Of a DNA stretch of 64,000 nt, positions 57,230-64,000 are shown piece by piece. Position numbers and translations under genes: made by a program. Source of the stretch: Candidatus Methylacidiphilales bacterium (lineage in GTDB: Bacteria; Verrucomicrobiota; Verrucomicrobiia; Methylacidiphilales; CAZTYG01); NCBI GenBank assembly GCA_033875315.1, contig JANRJG010000014.1:1-64000 (forward strand), read 5' to 3'. The notes under the pieces are model-generated. The model saw only the letters and a list, made by a program, of their open reading frames with translations. It ran no database searches and was not told where the DNA came from. Positions within the stretch are counted from its first letter, which is position 1; each line of letters begins with the position of its first letter.

Positions 57230-59647
57230 GTGCGGCGTATCCTGTTTTTCATCCTTTGCCCGGCTGGCGCGCTCCTCGCCGCCGCACCCGAACCCGCCTA
57301 CCGCATCGCCGCACCCGCTTCTTGGGTCGAGATCCACGAAGCCTCCGCCCCCGGACAGGCGCCCCTGGACCAGATCGTCGACGGGGTTCATCGCCTTTTG
57401 ATTGAGCGGCAATGCGACCCGGCCACGGCGTCGGTTTACCGTCGTGAGGCCACCCAAATTGTTTCCGAGACAGGCATCCAGAACGGATCCGAAGTGCGGT
57501 TGACCTTTGATCCGGCGTTTGAACAAGTCACCCTCCACCACCTGAGGGTCATCCGTGCGGGGCGGACGGATGACCGCACCGCGCGGGCGGAAATCCGTGT
57601 CCTGCAACGGGAGGAGGAAATGGATTACCACCTGCTGGACGGGCGTCTCATGCTTTCCGTCCACTTGGAGGACATCCGTGTCGGCGATGTGGTCGACTGG
57701 TCCTGGACCATAACCGGTGTTCACCCAACCATGAAAGGTCTTTTCTTCGACTCCTTTTTGGCCACGGGTGATTACCCGGTGCAGGAGATGCGCCTAATGG
57801 TCCGGGTCCCCGCCAACCGCCCCATCCAATACCGCCTGCACAATGGCGCCCCGGAACCCACCATCGCCGCCGGCGGGCCGGGTGTGGTCTGGTCCTGGCA
57901 CTGGACCGCCACCAAACCCTGGCACGATGAACCTTCGCAGCCGTCCTGGTCCGATGAAAAACCCTGGATCGACCTGGGCGAACACGCCCGATGGGCCGAA
58001 ACCGCGGCCTGGGCCCTTCCGCTCTACCGCTCAGAAGCACCAACTTCCGGCGAGTGGCGCCAATTGGTCCAGGCCTGCCGGGCCGCAGGGAAGCCCGAAC
58101 AGCAGGTCCTCTACGCGCTCCGTTTCGTCCAGGACGAGATCCGATATCTCGGCATCGAAATGGGGGCCGGTTCGCACCGGCCCAATCCCCCCTCCACCGT
58201 GCTGCAAAGACGCTTCGGTGACTGCAAGGACAAGAGCCTGCTTTTCATCACCCTCCTGCGCGAACTCGGCCTCAAGGCCTGGCCCGCACTGGTCAACACC
58301 GAATCGCGCCACACCATCTCCGACTGGCTGCCCTCCCCCTACGATTTCGACCATGTCGTGGCCGCCCTGGAGTGGGAGGGAACATTGCTTTTCCTCGACC
58401 CCACCCGCACCCTCCAGCGCGGGCCGTTGTCGCAAATTTATGTTGAGGACTACGGCCGTGCCCTGTTGGTGCGGGAGGGGGAGTCCGACTTGGTGGACAT
58501 GCACCCGACACCCGAATCCATGCCCCGGACCGAGGTCACCGAAAGCTACGACTGCCAAACTCCCGATGGTCCCACCCTCTTTTCGGTGCGCACGGTGTAC
58601 CGGGGAGCCGCCGCCGAGGAGGCACGAAATGACATGGCCTCCTCCGGCCGGGAGAAACTCCAACAGGACTACCTCGAATACTACGCCCACACCCACCGCT
58701 TCATCCGCATGGCCCAGTCCCTGTCCTGGAAGGACGACCCGGAAGCAAACACGGTGGAATGCTCGGAATCCTACCTGGTGGACGGACTGTGGCGGACCAC
58801 CGAAAGCGGTTCGCGCGAGGCGGAGTTTTATCCGCAAATGATCCGTGATCTGGTGGAAAAACCAAGCCAGGCCGTCCGCCGGACGCCTTTCTCCATCGAC
58901 CACCCGCGCGACCTGCGACTGCTCACCCGTGTGAACCTGTGGCAACCCTGGAATCTCCATGAGGAGACGGACCAAATGGATTCACCCGCATACCGGCTTG
59001 AACGAAAGACCTCGCTCGAAAACAACGGACGGACCGTCGTCTTTCTGGAGCATTTCCGGACCAAGAAGGACCACGTCCTGCCGGGAGAAGTGAAAGAACA
59101 CTTCCGGGCCGTCGACCAAACCCTTGAAAGCATAGGGCACACACTCACATTTCATACTGGGAAAGATTCCCCGGCCTGGCCTTCCTGGCGGGAATTGCAG
59201 TTGGTGCTGCTGGTTCTTTTTGCCGCGCTGGCCTCTGCCGGTTGGACCCGGGCCGCGTTGGCAACCACGCCCCCGCCCCTCCCCGCAACCGCCGGGACCT
59301 CCCATGCCACTCCAATCACAATTCGGTGGCTCCACCGAATAATCCTGCTGGGCGGACTGGTCGCATGTTTACGTCTGGTCATCCATCCGGCCTGGTCCGC
59401 GTCGGGGAGCACCATGGCCGTCCAGACGGATTTTGCCCTCAATCTCTGGCTGGCCGCCTCATCCGTTCCATTGCTGATTGCAGCACGGAGGACCACCCCG
59501 CAGCGGTTCGCCCTTGCCCTCCTTTGGACCCTGTTCACGTTGGCCGCAGTCACCGCTGTGTGGATCATGAAACCGGAGGGCCACTTCTGGTGGTTGCTCC
59601 AGGCACTCCTGGTGCCAGCCACCGCACTGGGCTTTCGGATGCGTTGA
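57230..59647 (+). CDS. DUF3857/transglutaminase-like membrane protein
   Basis: This 805-residue protein begins with a signal or anchor segment (RRILFFILCPAGALLAAAPE; start GTG). A DUF3857 domain fills about residues 50-270, followed by a transglutaminase/papain-like domain with the catalytic triad Cys in RRFGDCKDKSLLF, His in PYDFDHVVAALEW and Asp in LLFLDPTRTL. Near the C-terminus are several hydrophobic segments (about 645-800). This combination is common in Bacteroidota and Verrucomicrobiota envelope proteins of unknown substrate. It follows the MutM-like gene by about 40 bases on the same strand. Confidence 0.88.
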   Translation: MRRILFFILCPAGALLAAAPEPAYRIAAPASWVEIHEASAPGQAPLDQIVDGVHRLLIERQCDPATASVYRREATQIVSETGIQNGSEVRLTFDPAFEQVTLHHLRVIRAGRTDDRTARAEIRVLQREEEMDYHLLDGRLMLSVHLEDIRVGDVVDWSWTITGVHPTMKGLFFDSFLATGDYPVQEMRLMVRVPANRPIQYRLHNGAPEPTIAAGGPGVVWSWHWTATKPWHDEPSQPSWSDEKPWIDLGEHARWAETAAWALPLYRSEAPTSGEWRQLVQACRAAGKPEQQVLYALRFVQDEIRYLGIEMGAGSHRPNPPSTVLQRRFGDCKDKSLLFITLLRELGLKAWPALVNTESRHTISDWLPSPYDFDHVVAALEWEGTLLFLDPTRTLQRGPLSQIYVEDYGRALLVREGESDLVDMHPTPESMPRTEVTESYDCQTPDGPTLFSVRTVYRGAAAEEARNDMASSGREKLQQDYLEYYAHTHRFIRMAQSLSWKDDPEANTVECSESYLVDGLWRTTESGSREAEFYPQMIRDLVEKPSQAVRRTPFSIDHPRDLRLLTRVNLWQPWNLHEETDQMDSPAYRLERKTSLENNGRTVVFLEHFRTKKDHVLPGEVKEHFRAVDQTLESIGHTLTFHTGKDSPAWPSWRELQLVLLVLFAALASAGWTRAALATTPPPLPATAGTSHATPITIRWLHRIILLGGLVACLRLVIHPAWSASGSTMAVQTDFALNLWLAASSVPLLIAARRTTPQRFALALLWTLFTLAAVTAVWIMKPEGHFWWLLQALLVPATALGFRMR

Positions 59648-59662
59648 CCCCGCGGGCAGGTT

Positions 59663-59899
59663 TTACTTGGCCGCGGGAACAAAATGCCGCAGGTAGCACT
59701 GCGAGACACAAAAATGCCGGCCTTTGCCGATGGAGAAACGGTGGGGGCAAGTGTAACGGTCGCCCAGATCGATGATGGGTGCCACCAGTTCCATATGCGG
59801 GAACCAGCGTCGCCGGCGATGGAATTCGGAACGCAATTCGTTCAATTCGCCAGCTTTCATCACCGCACCCACCAAACAATGAAACCGCCCGTTTTTCAT
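59663..59899 (-). CDS. Small Cys/His-rich protein
   Basis: This 78-residue protein carries YTCPHRFSIGKGRHFCVSQC, a possible metal site of three cysteines and two histidines. It is basic, lacks a signal peptide and resembles no domain I can name. The frame has no competing gene on the other strand and an AT-rich stretch (59925-59995) lies just upstream, fitting a promoter. I think it is real but small size limits certainty. Confidence 0.55.
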   Translation of the reverse strand: MKNGRFHCLVGAVMKAGELNELRSEFHRRRRWFPHMELVAPIIDLGDRYTCPHRFSIGKGRHFCVSQCYLRHFVPAAK

Positions 59900-59996
59900 G
59901 CGTGGCCATGCTGGCTCGGTTTAACTTTAAAGTAAACAAACTAATGCAAGCAGGTTTATCGTATTAGATTGTATTTGCATAGCAGATTGAAAATGA

Positions 59997-60407
59997 TCAC
60001 TGAACCACACCCGCCACCCGGAATCCGAGTTCCCGGAAAAAAGCGGCGACTCGCCCCGGCTGGTCTCCTTGAATTTCAATTTCCCGTTCACGCACCGTTC
60101 CGCCACAACCACAAGTCTTGCGCAGCGCGCGGGCCCACTCGGCCAATTCGGCTTCATCAAGGGTGTCCTCAAAACCACCGGCCACGACCACCGTCTTGCC
60201 CCCTCGCTGGGCAGTCTCCCTGCGCAAAACCACCCGTCCCCGGCGTAGTTTCGCAGGGTCCTGCCCCTCTTTTTCTTTATCGGGCGCAGGTTCCAGAGTG
60301 CTGGGTCCTACTGGCAAACCAGCGGCATCCAACGCGGCAAAAGGGTTGTGGATCGGACCCGGTGTGGCGTCCAGATGGATTTTTTTCTTCGAGCCTTGTT
60401 GAGCCAT
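59997..60407 (-). CDS. yciH: SUI1/YciH-family translation factor-like protein
   Basis: This 136-residue protein has an N-terminal disordered linker and a C-terminal SUI1 (eIF1-like) domain. The signature is RRETAQRGGKTVVVAGGFED, then LRKTCGCGGTVREREIEIQG and FFRELGF, close to bacterial YciH. YciH-type proteins bind the small ribosomal subunit and may check start-codon choice. I chose MAQQGSKKK as start; the longer frame overlaps the methyltransferase gene. It lies 10 bases behind that gene and probably shares its transcript. Confidence 0.9.
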   Translation of the reverse strand: MAQQGSKKKIHLDATPGPIHNPFAALDAAGLPVGPSTLEPAPDKEKEGQDPAKLRRGRVVLRRETAQRGGKTVVVAGGFEDTLDEAELAEWARALRKTCGCGGTVREREIEIQGDQPGRVAAFFRELGFRVAGVVQ

Positions 60408-60417
60408 GCAGGTCCCC

Positions 60418-61161
60418 TCAACCACGCCGCCAGAAGCTGGCCTGGGCGACGCTCCATTGGAATTTGCGGGCATGTTCACGGATGAGAAAAGGCATCTCCT
60501 CGGTTTGCAGCAATTGGAAAGCCGGCTCCATTTCCCTCCGGATGCCATCCAGGGTCGGTGCGTCCACCCCACCGAGCCAGCGGTCTTGCGGAGTGAATGC
60601 CTCCATCCAGGAACAGGGTGTGGTGATCATGACCACTCCCCCGGCCTCGACCAGGGAGGGCAGCGCGCGCAGACAGCGCCCGGGATCGGGCAGACGGCAC
60701 AGCAGATTGGCCAGGAGCACGGCGCCAAACTTGCCCAGACCGGGTGCGGGCGAGCACGCATCCCCCTGCACAAAACGGGCCCGTTCACGGGGCAGATCCG
60801 GCGGGACTTCCGCCACCAAGGCGGTGGTCATCAAACCCTCGTCGAGACGGGGGAAGGGCAGGCGGCCCGCTTGCGACAATTCAACCGCCGCGGCGATGAA
60901 CGCGGCCGAGTAATCCAAACCCACGGCCTCGTCCGCCCAGCGCAACGCCTCGAACGTCGAACGTCCGACCGCGCAGCCCAGATCCAGGAAACGGGCACAC
61001 CGTCTACCTTCCAATGCCCGGCCCAAGCGGGCCGCACAACGCCCGGGGAAATCCAAGCCGGCCGCGGGGCCATCGGGCCAGCCTAACACTTCGTCATGGC
61101 GTCCGTAATGAAGCAACAGGTATTGCCCCAGAAGCGACGGAGATTCGTAATATCCGTTCAT
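60418..61161 (-). CDS. OvoA-type 4-mercaptohistidine N1-methyltransferase
   Basis: This 247-residue SAM-dependent methyltransferase matches the C-terminal domain of OvoA, which methylates 4-/5-thiohistidine to ovothiol A. Telltale segments are YYESPSLLGQYLLLHYGRHD, FLDLGCAVGRSTFEALRW (SAM loop), VGLDYSAAFI, GAVLLANLLCRLPDP and the end REHARKFQWSVAQASFWRR. The iron-dependent sulfoxide-synthase half of OvoA is not present in this gene or nearby. It overlaps the hybrid kinase upstream by four bases. The substrate assignment follows the family; activity without the N-terminal half is inference. Confidence 0.88.
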   Translation of the reverse strand: MNGYYESPSLLGQYLLLHYGRHDEVLGWPDGPAAGLDFPGRCAARLGRALEGRRCARFLDLGCAVGRSTFEALRWADEAVGLDYSAAFIAAAVELSQAGRLPFPRLDEGLMTTALVAEVPPDLPRERARFVQGDACSPAPGLGKFGAVLLANLLCRLPDPGRCLRALPSLVEAGGVVMITTPCSWMEAFTPQDRWLGGVDAPTLDGIRREMEPAFQLLQTEEMPFLIREHARKFQWSVAQASFWRRG

Positions 61162-62390
61162 CCGCTCGTGCCAAACAATCCGGGCCCGGGATTGAAGATT
61201 TTATCCAAGGTCCGACCCAGGGCCTCCATCGTGAACGGCTTTTCCATGAAGGCAGCGATGCCAAGATCCCGCATTTCCTGGGTGATGAGCAGACGCGAGA
61301 ACCCGCTGGCAACCAGCACCGGCAACTCACACCCCGCTTCGCGCAGGCTCTTCAGGGTTTCCGCCCCGTTCATGTAGGGCATATTGAGGTCGAGGATGAC
61401 GCAGGAAAGTTCGTTCCGGTGGACAATGAAACGCTCCACCCCCAAGACGCCGTCGGGCGCGGCGACCACCTGATAGCCGATTTTGTTCAGCATTTTGCTG
61501 GTGACATCCAGGATCTGGGGATCATCGTCGATCAACAAAACTTTCTTGCCCCGGTCGCTTTCCGTCCCGTCCGCCGTCGGTTCCGGCGCAGCCACGGGAG
61601 TTTCTGCCAACACAGGTGCCGCCGCCTCGGGCTCGACGACAGCCGGCCAGTAGACCTGCACCGCGGTTCCCTGGCCACGAACACTTTGTACCTGAAGGAA
61701 CCCATGGTGGGCCCGCACGATGGCCCTGACCACCGCCAACCCCAGACCCATGCCGCCCATGTCCGGCGTCAGAAAAGGTTCGAACAACTGTTCCACCTGC
61801 CGCGCATCCAGGCCAGGTCCGGTATCGCTCACTTCCAGCAACACGTAAGGTCCGGGCCGGGCACCGGCCGCGTCCGGCAGGGAGGCGAGGAACTCCGCAT
61901 CAATCTCGACCCTAGCCGTGCGCAGAAGCACCTGGTCCTGGACCTCTCGCAGCGAGGCACAGGCATTGATGACCAGATTGATCATCACCTGCCGGATCTG
62001 GTTGGGGTGTCCCTCGACGGAGGGCAGGGCGGGTTCGCAGGCGATCTGAAGCGCCACCGGCTTCGGCAGGCACATGGCCAACAGGGATGCCAGATCGACA
62101 ATCAAGGTGGAAAAATCAACCAGGATGGTGTCTTCACCGCCCCGGCGGGAATAGTTGACCAATTGGCGGCAGAATTCCCCCGCCTGCAATGCCGCCAAAC
62201 GGATCTCGGCCAGCGCCGCCTGGACCCGGAGGTTTTCTCCCGATTCGCTGAATACCGCATCGACGTTCCCGACGATGAGGGCCAGCTTGTTGTTCAGGTG
62301 GTGCGAAACACTGGCCGCCATCAGCCCCAACATTTCCAGCTTCTGGATTTCTTGGAGCTCGGACTCGCTGCCTGTCGGCTCTTCGACCAT
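61158..62390 (-). CDS. Hybrid histidine kinase (HisKA-HATPase-REC)
   Basis: This 410-residue soluble protein has a short N-terminal helix, a phosphoacceptor region with H30 in MAASVSHHLNNKLALIVGN, an HATPase domain (NLVINACASLR, then VSDTGPGL, and GMGLGLAVVRAIVRAHHG) and a C-terminal receiver (VLLIDDDPQILDVTSKML; phosphoacceptor Asp in CVILDLNMPYMNG). There is no sensor domain; input may come from a partner. The last codons overlap the methyltransferase start, so the two are coupled. Confidence 0.92.
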   Translation of the reverse strand: MVEEPTGSESELQEIQKLEMLGLMAASVSHHLNNKLALIVGNVDAVFSESGENLRVQAALAEIRLAALQAGEFCRQLVNYSRRGGEDTILVDFSTLIVDLASLLAMCLPKPVALQIACEPALPSVEGHPNQIRQVMINLVINACASLREVQDQVLLRTARVEIDAEFLASLPDAAGARPGPYVLLEVSDTGPGLDARQVEQLFEPFLTPDMGGMGLGLAVVRAIVRAHHGFLQVQSVRGQGTAVQVYWPAVVEPEAAAPVLAETPVAAPEPTADGTESDRGKKVLLIDDDPQILDVTSKMLNKIGYQVVAAPDGVLGVERFIVHRNELSCVILDLNMPYMNGAETLKSLREAGCELPVLVASGFSRLLITQEMRDLGIAAFMEKPFTMEALGRTLDKIFNPGPGLFGTSG

Positions 62391-62447
62391 GCTGCGATCA
62401 TCCGTATTACCGCCCTGACCTGCAAGCGATAACGGACCCGGACGGAA

Positions 62448-63590
62448 TCAGACCGCCAGCAGGCTGTTCATGTATTCCGCCGGTTGGTAATCCCGGATGA
62501 GCACCTGCAACTTCCCTTCCCGGAACATCCGCACCTCGGGCACCGCTATTTCCGGTGTCTTGTGCGGTGCAAAAAGGATGTCGTCATGGGTGGCATTTTT
62601 GGCTTCCTTGAACTTGTCCGGGGTCAGGTGGCCTCCCAAATGGTCGCTCCGGCCGGTGGCCACATGGAGGGTGCCGCGCACCTTCTCGTCCTGGATGTCG
62701 CGCCCGCTGAACGGGAGGATCTGGGTGCCGAACCCGAGTTCCCCGATCTCACCGGTCATCGGGTCGTTGATGATCTTGTTCTGGTGGTCGCTGATGGTCT
62801 GCAAACTTCCGGCAATCAGACTGGCGTGAATGATGCGGCCGCCGGCAACTTTCATCAGGCCCAGCGTGCCATCCTCATACTTCATCGGAAAGGCGCCTTC
62901 CGCTCCCGTGGGCACGAAGTAGATTTCCCCGGCGGGAAGATTGGCCACATCGGGTTTTTTGCCCCGGCAGAGGCCGTGGCTCTTCTGTGCCTCTTGTCGG
63001 TCCAGGATGAGCTTGAGGGTGTGCTTCGAGCCCTGGACGACAAAGTCAATCTCGACCCAATCCGCCTTTGTCATACCCAAACGGAGCTTTTCCGCCGTGG
63101 CACTGACCTGGTTGTAATCGACCGCAAGCCCGGTCTCCAGGATGACCTTGTTGACCCCGTGCAGGGTGGCCCCACGGAACCCTATTTTCTTGGCCTGGGC
63201 CGTCAGGGGCGCCGTGGCGGAATAGGTGCTGATGCAAAGTACGATGTCATAATTCGGATAAATATCCCTCTCCAGACTGAGCTTGCGGCCGTCGGGTGCG
63301 TAAGCCTCATCCTTGAGGTCGAGATTGCTTCCCCCGGTGAGTTCGTAAGCATAGAAATCCCCCCCCTTCAGTCCCAACTCCGCCAGCACCCCGTTCTGCA
63401 GGCCCTTGTAAAAGACATCATGGGCGTAACGCTGGATCGTCAGCGCGTCATCCTTCAGAAATCCAAAATCGATCACTTGCCGGGGGTCGTTCAAGTCGAT
63501 CAGGATGCAGACCCGCTCGCCTTTTTCGGGCTCGAAGACGGTTTGGAGCAGGCGGCCAAGATTGAATTCAGGATAGGTCGGACTGTGCAT
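62448..63590 (-). CDS. Aminopeptidase T (M29)-like protein
   Basis: This 380-residue protein resembles the thermophilic aminopeptidase (M29/AmpS) superfamily. The C-terminal half has the segment NLPAGEIYFVPTGAEGAFPM, which holds a metal-ligand glutamate in the family, and HVATGRSDHLGGHLT with histidines. The N-terminal half (VCILIDLNDPRQVI, YDIVLCISTYSATAPLT) fits the Rossmann-like part. I chose MHSPTYPEFN as start. It stands divergent from an M20-type peptidase, suggesting a small peptide-use locus. The exact peptidase assignment is moderate because the family is divergent. Confidence 0.65.
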   Translation of the reverse strand: MHSPTYPEFNLGRLLQTVFEPEKGERVCILIDLNDPRQVIDFGFLKDDALTIQRYAHDVFYKGLQNGVLAELGLKGGDFYAYELTGGSNLDLKDEAYAPDGRKLSLERDIYPNYDIVLCISTYSATAPLTAQAKKIGFRGATLHGVNKVILETGLAVDYNQVSATAEKLRLGMTKADWVEIDFVVQGSKHTLKLILDRQEAQKSHGLCRGKKPDVANLPAGEIYFVPTGAEGAFPMKYEDGTLGLMKVAGGRIIHASLIAGSLQTISDHQNKIINDPMTGEIGELGFGTQILPFSGRDIQDEKVRGTLHVATGRSDHLGGHLTPDKFKEAKNATHDDILFAPHKTPEIAVPEVRMFREGKLQVLIRDYQPAEYMNSLLAV

Positions 63591-63690
63591 GGGAATATTC
63601 CTATTTTCCTTTGACGGTTTGCGGATTGGTTTACGTTGTGGGAGTTCCCCAACTGCTCCACTATTCCCGATAACCCCGAGATTGCAAACC

Positions 63691-64000
63691 ATGTCACCGT
63701 CCACCCCAATCCCCCTGCCCCAACCCGATGCCGCCTCTGTCGAGACCCTCCTCGAATTCCTGCGTTTCCCGAGCGTCTCCACCGACCCAGCCCGCAAAGC
63801 AGACACCGCCGCCTGCGCGGAGTGGGTCGCGGCCCGCCTGCGCCGCTCCGGTCTCGTCACCACCGTCCACCCCACCCCGGGCCACCCCATCGTCACCGCC
63901 CGCACCCTCTACCATCCGGGGCGACGCACCGTGCTCATTTACGGGCACTACGACGTCCAGCCCGCCGACCCCCTGGAGCTCTGGCACCACGATCCCTTTG
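63691..64000 (+). CDS. M20-family peptidase (3' end outside the window)
   Basis: Only the first 103 codons are present. They read FLRFPSVSTDPARKADT, then VLIYGHYDVQPADPLELW, the start of an M20 dipeptidase or carboxypeptidase; the His in GHYDVQP is the first metal ligand. The gene probably encodes a cytosolic dipeptidase of about 450 residues. It is divergent from the M29-like gene with about 100 bases between starts. Confidence 0.9.
   Translation, partial: MSPSTPIPLPQPDAASVETLLEFLRFPSVSTDPARKADTAACAEWVAARLRRSGLVTTVHPTPGHPIVTARTLYHPGRRTVLIYGHYDVQPADPLELWHHDPF

Overview
The window is GC-rich bacterial chromosome. It most resembles Verrucomicrobiota. The reasons are the plant-polysaccharide and LacI-regulator gene style, the tRNA-Thr / tuf / tRNA-Trp / secE / nusG / ribosomal protein / rpoBC order, and dispersed intergenic repeats of kinds I associate with that phylum (CGGGAGGGCGA inverted repeats, CACAGAGG modules, and repeat peptides reading RRQGYGGQ and AGVPPAPAGILPAG). 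The phylum call is inference; no rRNA gene is present to settle it.

Layout. (1) 0-12.7 kb: a carbohydrate block with a PA14-like anchored protein, a predicted glycoside hydrolase, a GH39-type xylosidase, a secreted pectate-lyase-fold protein, and a LacI-type regulator divergent from araB-araA-araD. (2) 12.8-25.9 kb, minus strand: the transcription/translation operon tRNA-Thr, tuf, tRNA-Trp, secE, nusG, rplK, rplA, rplJ, rplL, rpoB, rpoC, ending at a strong bidirectional terminator. (3) 26-28.4 kb: a hybrid histidine kinase and a lipoprotein cytochrome c. (4) 28.4-30.5 kb: a SAM-I riboswitch followed by a threonine-synthase-family PLP enzyme, a MoaD/ThiS-like sulfur carrier and a NIL-domain protein. 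The riboswitch points to methionine/homocysteine synthesis, not simply threonine. (5) 30.6-34.5 kb: ethanolamine permease and eutB/eutC. (6) 34.6-37.2 kb: proA and asd, separated by a repeat-filled gap. (7) 37.7-45.5 kb: a 2433-residue SpvB/FG-GAP/RHS protein with an AT-rich C-terminal tip, and directly downstream an AT-rich lipoprotein. This looks like a polymorphic toxin with its immunity protein. (8) 46.3-54.9 kb, minus strand: lysC, a NifS-like protein without the PLP lysine, mrp, a small conserved protein, then pyrR-pyrB-pyrC-carA and an FHA protein. (9) 55-64 kb: larE, a hypothetical gene, a mutM-like glycosylase, a DUF3857/transglutaminase protein, a small Cys/His protein, an SUI1/YciH protein, a stand-alone OvoA-type methyltransferase overlapping a second hybrid kinase, an M29-like peptidase, and a 3'-truncated M20 peptidase.

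Functional links. Region 1 would release and use arabinose and xylose from pectin or arabinoxylan. lysC, asd and the riboswitch operon are parts of the aspartate-derived amino-acid pathway, spread over three loci. Sulfur-transfer proteins are unusually frequent: a ubiquitin-like carrier, a NIL protein, a NifS-like protein, Mrp, LarE and an ovothiol-type methyltransferase. The two strongest candidates for new biology are the riboswitch-controlled ThrC/MoaD/NIL operon and the RHS toxin/lipoprotein pair.
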